Of a stretch of 64,000 nt of DNA, positions 21,701 through 33,870 are shown one piece after another. The stretch lies in NCBI GenBank assembly GCA_014607495.2, contig CP053155.1, positions 5,704,001-5,768,000 on the forward strand, read 5' to 3'. Below the pieces are notes generated by a model. The model was not told the DNA's origin. It did no database searches and saw only the letters and a list, made by a program, of their open reading frames with translations. The first letter of the stretch is position 1. Each line of letters begins with the position of its first letter. The translations under genes and the position numbers were made by a program. This DNA comes from Carposina sasakii (taxonomy: Eukaryota > Arthropoda > Insecta > Lepidoptera > Carposinidae).

Positions 21701-22663
21701 AACTACTTCGTCTCATGATAATTTCAACCACAAGAAACCCACTGACTGAACATAGACCTGACTCTAGGGCCTAACTCCGCCTACTTATCATTATTTATAA
21801 GTAAACTTAATCTGTAATTCCATAAAGAAAGTTGTCAAATTAATAGAGTCAAATTAAATTTTCCAAGTGATAAAAACAAACAATTATTAACTTTGATTAA
21901 AAGAAATAGCCGCCATAACCATAACAATTAACGTAAACATGGCTATAAAAACCCATTTCCAACAAGCTTGTAGAAGCGGACACCAAAACTAATGCTATGT
22001 TTAAAATAAACATTGATAAATATTGATAACAGCGTGAGAATATGGTGTAGGCTTGGAAGTAGCTGTAACGCGCTAGTGTCATGTAGAATCACATCAACTG
22101 ACACAACAGTATGCTATGAGGGCTATCAGGTGCATGTATATTATGTTTGCCATGTAACAGATTACAATAGCTGGCAAAAAACAAGAAATAAAAACTAATT
22201 TAATATAAATCTGATACCAGAAACCAGTAGAAACTATTATTTTCCATCATTGTTCAATCATTATTGGCATGTTGTTATCGTACCAATTCATGCTTATAAA
22301 TTGTTTCTAATAAAACGATTATTAAATACATAATTAATACGAGTACTGAATAATTCCTTAAATTAGTAGAAGACTTATGTATGCTGTTTAATTTATATAA
22401 CGACCGGCCGCTTATATTAAATCCTCCATTACGGTAATCCTTTTCTCAAAAAAATTGAAAGAAATAAAAATATTAAGTGAAAAGTATACTATAAAAGATG
22501 CTCGCAAAAGCTTCAACCTCTTTTTCATTTCAGAAGAATTTTAGTTGGCGGGGCTTTAAGTTAAATTAACCCAGTAACATAGGAAATGTTAACGTTTGTG
22601 ATATTATAGGATGTTTAGTACGTTCTTTTTCTATAAAATATATTGGACGGAGTGTGATGAAAT
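18793..22663. other. No confident gene
   Basis: Mostly AT-rich. The one stretch with some exon character is minus 20960-20870 (see findings). Nothing else supported. Confidence 0.45.
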
Positions 22664-23027
22664 TTGAAGATGAGATTTTTGGTCGTCAACATTCCCGAAA
22701 ACTACGGAATCTCCTCATCATCACGATCATTTTTCTCCACGAAGCATACCTGGGAAGTGTCTGGGTTCCAAAATATTGGGTCCAAAGTTGAGTAAATAGA
22801 CTGCGTTTTTCTGCATAAATGCACATTGACGCGTTTTTCACGAGAAATAATTAATATCTGTCTATGATAAAACTAGCATAAACACTGGAAACTATAAAGT
22901 TCGCCCGAACAAGTAATTTAAAAAGAAATTACATCGTTTCCCAGCATTTTTTTGGCATAAACTTACTTTATTTGACGTATAGAGTACGTATCCTTCGTTA
23001 AGGGTGGCAACGAAAAAACATCCTGTA
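22664..23027 (-). mobile_element. ACAGG MITE, inverted copy
   Basis: Reverse-orientation copy of the 16133-16518 family: starts with a decayed end near GATGAGATTTTTGGTCGTC and ends ACATCCTGTA. More diverged than the other two copies. Confidence 0.7.
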
Positions 23028-23039
23028 TAGTATAACTAA

Positions 23040-23128
23040 TCGGACAGCAGTGGATGAGGTTGGCCCAGGACAGAGGACAGTGGCATAGGGAAGAGGAGGC
23101 CTTTACTCAGCAGTGGGTGTAAGAGGCT
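23040..23128 (+). repeat. LINE 3'-end fragment
   Basis: Reads WMRLAQDRGQWHREEEAF and TQQWV in one frame, like the end of an RT ORF (compare LGEAYVQQW near 12700), followed by a short ATAGATAGATA tail. Strongly truncated. Confidence 0.45.
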
Positions 23129-23129
23129 G

Positions 23130-26100
23130 TATAGATAGATAACTAATAAAATCTTACTAATACAATAGTGTTGGTCCCATAGATTTTATGCTTGGTTAAA
23201 AATCGATGTGTGATGATGGGTCATCTAGGCGTCGATCTAACTTGCGTAGGCGCATGATTGCCTATTCAATGACTGTAGAGTTTATGACGTGTTCCGAGTA
23301 TTGGATATGATGATATTTTATGGATGCATCAGAGATCGATATTAATTTCAATGCAGTACCGACAGAATGTTAAATTTTGTTACCCGATTTAAAATTAATT
23401 TTTCCTTTTACTTATTAGGTAACTATGCTAAGTAAGTAATAAGTAGTTAAAATTTTCACATTCGATTTTGGAAACCCAAAGACCGAGTTTTACATATGTC
23501 CCAACATATGTAAAACTTGGTCCTCGAAAACTAAAAAAAAATATTGACTGCGAAAAAAATAGCTAATTGAATAAAAACATCGCCGCAGTAACTCGGGGAT
23601 GTCGGACAAGGGGTGCATTGAAAGGACTCCCCCGGAGGGCGAGGGTGCTGGAGGGATGCTACAATTTTACTGCATAGATAGATATTCCAATGCTAAATTA
23701 TTATTTTAAAAGACGAACAAGAAAAGTTTTAAGTAGATTCTTACCTACACAGCTATAAAGGTAATGTGAACTAGCTCGTCATTTAACATTTTTTAAAGTT
23801 AAGTACATTATTGCAGAACATTTGTAACAAATTGTGACAAATAGTTATATAAATGAAAGCGATTGAAATGGTAATAAATAAGAAAAGACAATTTAAAGTT
23901 TATATCCAGACAAAAGTTTTAGGTACCTATTAACCTTCTGGAAATAGAGTTGTAATCTATTAGTTATATGTTACCGGGAAACAAACTATACCTACACAAT
24001 AATTAAACTAATATATCCTAAGTACATAGGAATCAGTCATATTTTTGTTGAATAAATAAAAAAAAAACCAACCGCATAGACATCGATGTTTCCTTATTTC
24101 TACGTAACATAATCTACTGTTATAATGATCGTCGTATGTAATACTTAGTATGGTATGAACATATAGGTATAAGTAGGAAATCAGGTATATTTACTCTAGC
24201 AGAACCTTAAAAATTTTGCACAAAAATATAAAGAAACATAAAAATACGTCAACACACCATTCTAAGCCGTCACAAAACTCCAAGACGTCCAGCGTTGAAA
24301 GGCAAACACTCGGCGAAAATTTTTAAAAGCGTGAAAGAGAAATAATTAACGCTTTAAGCCGCGTCCTCATTCTGGTGCAATTAAGTGTCTGTCGCAAGCG
24401 AGTGTGTTGCCAAGCTCCAGTTTGTGACTGACACTTGTAGCGTGTACTTCTGGCAGTCACCCAAATGATGGTGGGACATACTATCTAGGTTGCATGCGAG
24501 GATACGTGGAAGGAATACTAAAAATGAATATAGAATATTCCACGTACCATATGAGAAAATGAATTGACGTATGGCAGCATCAATTACTTTGTAAAAGCTT
24601 ATTGATATGCATAGAAATAAAATTTTATGCGTTTCTTTCTGAATGTTTTGATTCTGTGGTGATATCAGCCATAAAGCTACGAGGCCTCACGAAGAGCGTA
24701 GTTTTATATTTAAGCAGACATGTAAATAAAACTAACGTAATTTTTTCACCGAATAGCAGTTTGTCGCCCTCTCTTTAAAAATCACCGACGCGCAACTTTT
24801 GCAACTAGAACTCGAAGTTGAAACAGTCTCGACAACCACTCTTGAGTCGAGAGCACTGCCGCCGCTGATTAAACTCCATCCTCTAACCGAGCACGGCTTT
24901 ATGTTTACTCCCTCGTAAAGCTTTATTACAGTTCACAGGATGAGGGTGTTATTAGGTTAAATTTAAATTAAATATGCAGTGATATTACAACCGGGAAACG
25001 CTGTGCAATTTTGTGGAACTGGCTGATTTACATACATACATTAATGGTGAGAACTGAATTAACTCTCTGATAACTCCGGTGATAATCCGATGAGTAATCT
25101 ATATTAACAGACATAACTAGTCCTAAGATGGATTTACCATTATACACTTTTAATAGTTAGCAGAGGCGCCAGAACAGTATCTATAATGAAACAATTCGAT
25201 ATATTTGTATTACTTAAAATGGAAACTACCTAGTATATGCAAATTCAAAATATTGCCTTTTGTGTCAATATATAGATATGTATAATCGTTGTCTAGAACA
25301 CGGACACAATCTTGATTGCAACAGCGACAGTGCAACTCCGGAAACTCGAACGTCTCTCGAGTAGACTTCAAACAATCTGCAGCGGAGACTGCACTGATTA
25401 AACTTGGTCCTCGTATCCCTCTGTCAAGCCGTCTAGCCTACGAATTTTAAATTTTTACATAAAAAACATCAATGTCTCCATTTTAAAGTGTTTTGTTTTT
25501 AAAAAAATCTATATCTAAATTCAATCGGGGCACAACTTAGATAGGTACTAAGTAGTCAAGCCCTGACCCCATAATGATTTGTTATTTGCTCAAAAATGGT
25601 ACACTAGTATCAATAGTTATATATAACATTTATTACCTAGATCAGTGATATGATATAGGTACTACATAGTTTCGCTAAAAATATCATGAATTGAATAAAT
25701 AAAAGGGAATAGGTGTTTTCGTATCATATTACTGTATTCGTAGGCACAATAGTGTAAATTCACAGCACAGGGTTATAAATTCGGCGGCAGACCGTAAGAC
25801 TAAGTGGATTATCTACTTCAGTTCCCTGGATATCCAGTGGTATTCAAAATTTTATAGATACATAAAGAAAGAACATGCCGTTTGTAATGTAATGCCCTAT
25901 GTTTTTAAAATTAATTGATTTTAATCTCATCGTTATTGCGGAAAATTTTGAAAAATTTTCGTACAAAATTGCCGGATATTTTATCTTTCGTACTTAATAG
26001 CAGATAACTTTAATTCTTACTTGTAGGTACTACAGTAAGTAGGTACATATTAAAATAGAATGTTCGGTAAATAAGTTCCAATCAAGATCGATCGCACTGT

Positions 26101-26879
26101 TACTGTTTATGACTATTAAACCTAGAAAATGTCAATAGGATACCCATAAAGAGTTGTAATATACTTAGTCACAACTTACTAGAAATAATCTAACTTAGAA
26201 ATAATTTTGTAAATAGCTCATTGATATTATGTAGATGAAATTAATATACATTATAGGATAGGTAAGTAAAAAAAACTAAGAGCCTTAAAATTTACATTAT
26301 GTAACTTCTAGAACTGGATAGCACTTCTCAAATTCACAATATATGATATAAGTATGCCCATTGTGAATTATTCAGGAGGTCATGCAACACAGTTTGACAA
26401 GCGCAGCTTTAGACGGTATAACGACCCACCGGAGACGTAACTGACTGCTTTACGGACTGCCGCTGTTTTGTGTTATTGCAGATTAGCCATTAATAAATTA
26501 TTAGCCTTTGTACTTTTACATCCACATTTTTGATCATCTGTATCAATGTATAGGTAGGTACTTTATTCTATGGTTCGGTCAGATACAGTAAGAATTTTAA
26601 TTTTAACAGTCGATAAACTAAGAATTTTCTACCTACCTATAATTTTTTTTAAACGAAAAACCGATTTCCTCCCCTATGAGCCAAAACTCGAACTTAAGGT
26701 ACAATGTCTAGTGGTTTCTTGCCAGATACAGAGACACATATTCAGCGTTTATTTGGTAAGGGTAGTGCACCTGTTTTAGCTTATTTGCTTATTGTAAGCA
26801 TTGACTTGTCTGACCGTAGAGAATCTACCCATAGCAACTTGCAACTATAAAAAATATAATCTAAACTAACGACCCAAAA
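23130..26879. other. No recognisable gene
   Basis: AT-rich. Two GC-richer blocks (about 24770-24905 and 25310-25440) share a GATTAAACT...ATCC segment but contain no convincing exon. Confidence 0.45.
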
Positions 26880-27620
26880 CTCGAGGAGTTTACTAGTAGA
26901 CTCTAAAGACTCTACTGTCCTCTCCTTTGAGTCCATCATCAGACCCTTGTTATTACTATTATACAAACGAAGAAAACGTAGTTACTTAAAATTCGTTCAC
27001 TATTTGTTTGTCAGCTCCATCATCAGAAGTCATCATTTTTTTACTAGACCTTAGGTACTAGTAGACCCTAAAAAGTTTTACTATCCCATCCTATCTGGCT
27101 CTATCAGAGCCTTATTTTAAAAAAAATTAAATTGTATAAATGCTAGTGTGAATTGGTTTTGTGAAAACAAGATTTTTAAAAAAATTTCCCAAATTTCAAG
27201 GCTTCAGGTTACTAAAAAGTTCCACTATCTGCTTTTTGGGCCTCGTTTCTTTTATATTATGTGTAGCTGACCAAAATTCTCTATAAAAATCTGAAAACGG
27301 GTTACTCGTGCCTATAATATTTGAGGATATCCCTAGATTCCTTAAAGATTCCATCATCAGATGTTATGTTTTATATGTAGGTGATCAAAACGCTCAGTAA
27401 AAGTATAAAAACAGACTACATGTGCCTACAATATGTGAGGATTGCCCTCTATTTCTCCAAGATCCCATCATCAGATCCTGATGTGGTGAATATGGGACCA
27501 ACTTGGAAGCATACTATGACCAACTATAAAAAAAAATTGAAATCGGTTCATAAATGACGGATTTCTAAGGTAACACACATAAAAAATAAAAAAAAATAAT
27601 AAAGAAAACATACAGACGAT
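26880..27620. repeat. Degenerate tandem repeat with CCATCATCAGA motif
   Basis: CCATCATCAGA recurs near 26933, 27018, 27350 and 27466, the last two about 116 bp apart with similar sequence between (ACTACATGTGCCTACAATAT). The right edge has AAATCGGTTCATAAATGACG and an A-rich end, resembling an old transposable element with internal minisatellite. Confidence 0.5.
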
Positions 27621-28884
27621 TTGATAATCTCTCTTTTTGAAGGTGTTGATTTGTATTGTATTGAGAAAAGTGAAATAAGTAAATATAACACTATTCTGTA
27701 GTCATTTAATTGTAATATTACACGTAGAGTAAGTACATACTTAAATTACATACAATAAATCTTTGTTTCAGCAGTATGCGAAGCTTAAGTAAAATAAAGT
27801 AGGTTCAAGCTTAACCGCGAATTTTCAAATATTTATTTTCCGATTTGCGTAATTTGGGGGAATTTTTTTGTCGAACCATCCGCCTCCCTAGGGGATGAAA
27901 AGTCTCAATGCGAGGATAAAAGTCTTTGCCACCCTCGTTCTCATCCGCATACGCATTTAGCTATGAAGTACTTTCATTACTGCACATTTTCCCCTATTGT
28001 GGATAGACTATTGCGAAAGGCGGAAAAGAAAGGTTCAGTCCGTCAAGTAAAAACGTTAGAAAGGATGTACTCGTAAAAGTGAATCCCTTGCATTCTCCGT
28101 TACAGCATTGAAGTATGCCTTTCTTATGTCCGATTTCTGATACCTAAATTCATCTTGAATAGTCCAATGGTCTCTCATCTTGAATAGCAAATTCCATAGG
28201 TAGGGTAGGTTCTATGAAATTGGGTATGTTATGAAAACAACATTACATAACGATGGTAGATCTACCTATATGTCAAAGCACTCTTAAGGCGGTGTGATCA
28301 GACAAAAGAGGCATTTTAGAATCGATTTTTTAAGTACTTGTCCGATTACCACAGCTCTAATTTTTTTATATGTTATTATTTAAATCTTTATCAAGTTTGT
28401 GGCCAGCGTGGAAACTCAATTACTTAAAAAATTCTCGATAGAATTTCGATTTGAAAATTACCTTTTTTACGTTTTTATAAGCGAAATATCTTGAAAACTA
28501 TTGTGAATATCAACACGAAACTTGCATAGTTGTATAGCGCTTTATCAGATCTAGTTTATGGCCAAAGTACATTTTTTGTAAATTTTGTAGATAATTAACA
28601 ATTAATAAAAAACACATCTACAACTACGCTGTGTTCTAATCCTTGCACTGGCCAGTCTCGCTCGGAACATTCAGTACCGCCGTGACCACTGTCAACGCCG
28701 GTTCTGTGCTTGTTTTTTCGCGCGCAAATACATAATATAAAATACTATATTTATTTAGTAAGTAGACTTGGGAAATCGTAGTGTAACAAAAGTTAAAAAA
28801 AGAGAGACCTTACGTAAAAAAGACTTACGTAGAAAACATTAAGTACCTACCTACATAGATACTTTTTAGTATGTTTTAGATTGT
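27621..28884. other. No recognisable gene
   Basis: A GC-richer patch at 28630-28730 has no usable ORF. The preceding 350 bp is low-complexity AT-rich sequence that could be an old repeat. Confidence 0.4.
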
Positions 28885-29105
28885 ACTAGCGCCCGCCCAC
28901 GGCTTTGCCCGCGTGAGAGTGCATTACTCCCGTGCGAAGCCGAGGCGGGTCCCTAGTTACATTATTATAAACCTTCCTTGTGAATCACTCTATATATTAA
29001 AAAAACCGCATCCAAAAAATCCGTTCCCTAGTTTGAAAGATCTAAGCATACATAGGGACAGACATCAGAAAGCGACTTTGTTTTATATGTAGTGATTTCG
29101 TATTT
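28885..29105. mobile_element. Helitron-like termini, composite
   Basis: CTAGCGCCCGCCCACGGCTT on the left is a minus-strand GC hairpin plus CTAG end. GAGGCGGGTCCCTAG|TTAC at 28941-28960 is a second, plus-strand end. The rest (CATACATAGGGACAGACATC) is typical Helitron-like interior. Boundaries uncertain. Confidence 0.4.
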
Positions 29106-29340
29106 AAAAATGATATTCATAAGTAGGTAATTATGTTACGTGTCTATTTTACCATTTCTATGACCTAGTATAATTTTATATATCTACTTAGTTTTTTTTA
29201 GATCCACAAAATCCCGGGGAAAAAATCCGGGATTTTTCCGAACATTTTGTGCAAAAGTTTACGTGTGTTAGTATAGTCCTCTTTATGACATTAAACTGCA
29301 AATAACTTAGTATCAATAGCAAATATAACAAGTAGCAGTA

Positions 29341-29614
29341 TATACAGGGTGTAACAAAAAGGGTATGGTAAGCGAAATACTATAAAAACAACCCACTGTA
29401 GATAACATATCCCGAAATTTTTAGAATAGTAATCGCATGTTTATTTTTTAAGATTGTATGTTCATAATATTCCTGAGTGGGTTAGGTGTTCTCCATACTA
29501 TCTGGACAAATAAATATGTGATTTTTAGTCTAAAATTTTGGTGATAGGTTCTTTATAGTGGGTTATATTTATAGCTTTTCGGTTAACATACTCCTTTTGT
29601 TACACCCTGTATAT
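29341..29614. mobile_element. MITE with TACAGGGTGTAACAAAA inverted ends
   Basis: Left end TACAGGGTGTAACAAAAAGG, right end CCTTTTGTTACACCCTGTA, about 20-bp inverted repeats followed by further partial symmetry (GGTAAGCGAAA against TTTTCGGTTAAC). Flanked by TATA on both sides. No ORF. Confidence 0.75.
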
Positions 29615-29645
29615 ACACCACTTTGGGGGATAATGGGCGTGACTA

Positions 29646-30453
29646 TCTATACTAATATTATAAAGAGGAAAACTTTGTTTGTTTGGTTGTAATGAATAGG
29701 CTCCGAAACTACTGGACCGATTTCAAAAATTCTTTCACCGTTAGAATCCTTATTGGACCTGGATGAACATAGGCTATAAGAATTTCCCGATATTCCCACG
29801 GGAAGGCGACCAATGGGAATTTAATATTTTTTACGAAAACCGCTATACATATGAAGCTGAAATCGGGCATATATGTTCATTGGGGACAACGAGGAAGGAC
29901 TAAAAACGGATTTCCCGAAATTCCCACGGGAAGGGGACTAACGGGAATTCATAATTTTTACGAGAACCGCTATACATATGAAGCTGAAATCGGGCATATA
30001 TGTTCATTGGGGACAACGAGGAAGGACTAAAAACGGATTTCCCGAAATTCCCAAGGGAAGGGGACAAATGGGAATTCAAACGGATTTCCCGATATTCCCA
30101 CGGGAAGGGGACAAACGGGAATTCATTTTTTTTACGACAACTGCGATACATATGAATTTGAAATTGGACCTGTATGTTCATTAGGGACTGCGAGGGAGCA
30201 CTAAGAACGGATTTCCCGAAATTCCTATGGGAAGGGGAGTTACGGGAATTTAATTTTTTTACGAAAACAGCTATTTATACGAAGCTGAAATCGGATTAGG
30301 GCTACAAGGAAGCTTTAAGAACGGATTTCCCGAAATTCCCACGGGAAGGGGACCAACGGGAGTTCCAAATTTAAACGAAAACCGCTGTACCTACATATAA
30401 AGTTGTATCTATGTATTGATATGTACCGAAGCGAAGCGAGGGCGGGCCACTAG
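29646..30453 (+). mobile_element. Helitron-like element with internal 127-bp tandem array
   Basis: A|TCTATACTAATATTATAAAG at the left and GCGAGGGCGGGCCACTAG|T at the right fit a Helitron inserted between A and T. Inside, a unit marked by TTTCCCGAAATTCCCACGGG recurs at about 29782, 29911, 30038, 30085, 30212 and 30326, mostly 114-130 bp apart with one short unit. ORFs across the array on both strands are by-products of the periodicity. Confidence 0.7.
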
Positions 30454-30518
30454 TTATGTATATATGTATATGATTTCAAATTGTTTCGAACATAAATCCC
30501 TAAGTTGCCCGCGAATCC

Positions 30519-31245
30519 CTAGCTGTCCCGCGATTTCGTCCGCGTGGAATAGTGACTTTCGGCAGCATTTAAAATTTTTTTAGGCTAATTATTTTGCAAG
30601 TAAAACACATGTACATTAAAATAAGTTATTAAGCTTATTTAAGTACATTTTTATATGCGACGTTTTTAGTACGATTTTTAAAAGAGCTGTTTGTTGCATA
30701 TTGTCCTGCTTGATAATCATTATGAAGTTGTACTCGCATATTTGTAGTGAGACAAAACTTTTAAAAATGACGTAATTTCCATACAAACTTTCATCCCCTA
30801 TTTCAACCCCTTACATCCCTTTTTTGCATATGGCGCGCAGTACTTGGCAAGTTTCTTACTTAATTCTCTGTATTGTTCTGTTCTATATTTTTATTTTCTA
30901 AACCCTAAGCTTTTTTCCGATGTCATCACACAAAATGTTTCACCCCCTATTTTAAGCCCCTTTAGGGTATTCTTTTACAAACTTTGAATGTCTTATTTAT
31001 TTATATCTAATGAAAAGCCTAAAAAATAAGTTTTAAGCATCTAACTTAAAAAATGACGTAATTTCCATACAAACTTTCATCCACTATTTCAACCCCTTAC
31101 ATCTCTTTTTTGCATTAAAAAGTAGCTTATGTCCTTTCACAGGCTCTAGACTATCTCTGTACCAAATTTCATTTAAATCGGTTCAGTAATTTAGGCGTGA
31201 TTGCGTAACACACAGACAGACAGAGTTACTTTCGCATTTATAATC
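30519..31245 (-). mobile_element. Helitron-like element, minus orientation
   Basis: Minus strand ends ACGCGGACGAAATCGCGGGA then CAGCTAG; the other side has TAACTCTGTCTGTCTGTGTG and AACCGATTTAAATGAAATTT. A block ACGTAATTTCCATACAAACT is repeated at 30771 and 31057, so part of the interior is duplicated. Confidence 0.5.
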
Positions 31246-31435
31246 CGAAGGAAGAATTTGAAGATCATACTTTAATACCACTTTGGGGTAGAAGAGTTAT
31301 AAATAATAATGTGTATTATCCAGCAACTGCAAGCTATAACCGATCATAGTTATTTGTTTAGGAGATATTTTTAATTGCACATCAAATAAATAATCGCCCA
31401 TCAATTTAATCTCATCTTTTATATACTTTATTACA

Positions 31436-31640
31436 TACATACATACATATAATCACGCTTTTATCCCTTACGGGGTAGGCAGAGTACCAAGGGCCGATAG
31501 AACCACATGGTGCCACTTCTGACCAATTTTGAGGGTATAGTTGAGATATACAAGTTCGGTTAGTAGTGACAGATGGTCAGCCCATCGCCTACAAAACATC
31601 AAGACCCTCTTGTTCCTCTACTGACTTGTACAGTATGCCC
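31436..31640 (-). mobile_element. 5'-truncated LINE 3' end with 18-bp target duplication
   Basis: TTTATATACTTTATTACA at 31418-31435 is repeated at 31641-31658. The insert begins with a (TACA)n tail, then AATCACGCTTTTATCCCTTA and continues to CTTGTACAGTATGCCC. The same sequence occurs at 41381-41605 (inverted) and in part at 46386-46510. Confidence 0.82.
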
Positions 31641-31658
31641 TTTATATACTTTATTACA

Positions 31659-32665
31659 GCAATTAAATTATTTTAGTACAAATAAACTCAATGTTTTACA
31701 AAATAACTACAGCAGATAATTCGAAAATACATAATATCAGCCCAACATAAACTGTTTTCCTCGAATGCAAGACAAATTAATACCTTTTGGTACAAAAATA
31801 CTACAATCTCATCATAAATACTGACTGCACAGCAAATTAACCTTAGCGCACAACTAGTATAAGACGAATGATGTTTTGTCGGTGTAACAGTTCCCTTTTC
31901 ATACAATGATAAAAATAATAAGTTAGGTTAGCTTAGAGTATGACAAACAACGCACGAGCGGAGCGAGCGGAACTGCCGGCGAAGTTTCAGAATCGAATTG
32001 ATGAAACGATATTTTAGTGTTGATCTCACTCATTATGTTATGTTTATTTAATTCGGCCTTAGAAAATGGCTTAAAAACAAAAATTTTACCAATAGACGAT
32101 TTAAAAAAAACCAGTTACGCTCAAAAAGTTCAAAAACCTGATCAACCCTAATAGAGTGTCACAAGTGATCCAAAAAACAGCTATGTATCACACAATAACC
32201 AATAAGCCCATTTAACTAGTCGATATCGCCCGATACAATTGGCGCGGAAAACAAACATTAGGTACGGATAATCAAAATAAAAATGCATTTCCTGCGAGTT
32301 ATAATATTGTTGTGTAACTCAACCCTATAGTACTTGTTCAGCATTCCAGTATTTGCCTGGCTGTCACCTACACCTTGTAAATTTTTTAATTATATATATA
32401 CAATTTACGCAGTAAGCAACCCAGTTACAAAATTGATTATACAGGAAAGAAATTAAAATCCCGGCAATTAATCCCGAAATCAACCAGAATACGGATGGCG
32501 ACAGAATAAGGACGTCCGTGGCAGATTGCGCTGGTTGCGGGGGGCGCCCCGCAGTTACGTCTACCTCAACCCCCTCAAATACCTAAAATTCGTCTATTGG
32601 AGCGCCTTAATAGGCAAATAAATTTGTGCTCTGTTCCATAAATTCTGTTCCAATTGACATCGACC
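31659..32665. other. No recognisable gene
   Basis: AT-rich until about 32500, where GC content rises toward the putative exon at 32666. Confidence 0.45.
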
Positions 32666-32834
32666 ATGTTCGCGGGTGCGCATACTAGCGATTTCTACGG
32701 GGTGTTGCGCGGACGGGTGGCGTCGCTAATGCGCAGAGTGCGCGGCAGCCGCAACACGATCCTGACTGACGTTAGAGAGAAACCCGACTGTCCCATCTGG
32801 AGGCACTGGAACGTTGTTGTGCCCGGTGGTCCAG
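32666..32834 (+). CDS. Putative orphan first exon
   Basis: ATG at 32666 (context CGACCATGT) opens a GC-rich frame MFAGAHTSDFYGVLRGRV..., rich in Arg and Val, to a CCAG|GTGGGC donor at 32835; a second donor option is GTACTT at 32849. The composition contrast with the AT-rich flanks and the absence of stops favour coding. I do not recognise the protein and see no acceptor partner with certainty. Confidence 0.35.
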
Positions 32835-33014
32835 GTGGGCAGGGCGGGTACTTTCAAAACTAGAATATATAAATCACATACTAACATTAGTCTCATAAGT
32901 TTTTTAAATACTAACAAAATTATGGATGAAAATCTGAAATATAATTATTTTTATTTATTTTATAAAGGTGGTAGCGAAATAAAAATTAAGTAACATTCAA
33001 TAGAATATTATCAG

Positions 33015-33126
33015 CTGCATCTCCTCCGTGCATGCCTTAAGAGTCAATTCCGGCATTCTCTCGGACAATGAGAACTTGACACTGATCATCTACTCGTGGC
33101 TGTGGGATTTCGGGAACACAGCCGTG
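33015..33126 (+). CDS. Putative orphan internal exon
   Basis: After ATTATCAG the frame reads CISSVHALRVNSGILSDNEN then LTLIIYSWLWDFGN to a GTATGT donor at 33127. Hydrophobic middle, GC-rich. It might belong with 32666-32834, but the phases do not prove it. Function unknown. Confidence 0.25.
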
Positions 33127-33652
33127 TGTATGTACTTACGAGTATATCGATAGGTAGGTATGTAGGTAATATCCATTAACCCGATACTCGTCTATGTTCA
33201 TCGCTGTTCGGCGTCATTCGCAGTTCCTCTCCTATCCATCACGATGGGCGTGGTGATCTCACGAAATTACTTTCTTCCTTTCTCAGTACAAATAACTAAG
33301 CCCTTTGTAATCAGAATGAAAAACAAAAAGGTACAAATTGGGTGCATTTGTTGCCGCCTCACCAGAATTAATGAAGGGATCCAGAAAGGTAAGAAAGTTT
33401 TTTAATATCTAAAAGAAAAGGAGATTAAGGCTGTGTTCAAATCTACATGACGTTACCTATTTTAAACTTATTATATGATACCTTTCCTAAAAATACCGAA
33501 TAATCTTCATCTATATTATGTTTCATGATATTTCAGGACTTTATCACACACTTGACACTATTAATACAATGACATACCTACTATGAGTTTTGTTAAAGAA
33601 GCTGAAGTTGGGTGGTAGAGCCAAGAAGGGCATTAACTTCGTCTGTGTTAGT

Positions 33653-33768
33653 GGGGTAAGCACGAACCTTTTTACGCGGCGTAACGCTAGCGACTTGCTA
33701 GCAAAATCTATGTTATTTGACAGTTGGATGATAGCGTTACGGACTATCGAGAGGTTCGTGCTTACCCC
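33653..33768. mobile_element. MITE with GGGGTAAGCACGAACCT inverted ends
   Basis: 116 bp with perfect 17-bp inverted termini, then CGTAACGCTAGCG and GATAGCGTTACGG as inner mirror pieces. The related decayed copy is at 5172-5290. Confidence 0.8.
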
Positions 33769-33870
33769 TCAGATAGCCTATCCGAAAGATTTAAAGTTGA
33801 TGTTATCTTTCTCTTATGCTTACTCAAGATAGAGAAAGCATCAACTTTATCCTATCTAACCATTGATGAA
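33769..33870. repeat. AAGGGCCGATTTTT MITE family, partial copy
   Basis: AGATAGCCTATCC...AAGTTGATGTTATC mirrored by AAAGCATCAACTTTATCCTATC. It abuts the previous MITE, which seems to have inserted at its edge or replaced its left end. Confidence 0.55.

Noticed and set aside
29900..30184. ORFs on both strands around the tandem array
   Set aside because: The repeating unit is open in several frames; the proteins are simple repeats of the DNA period.
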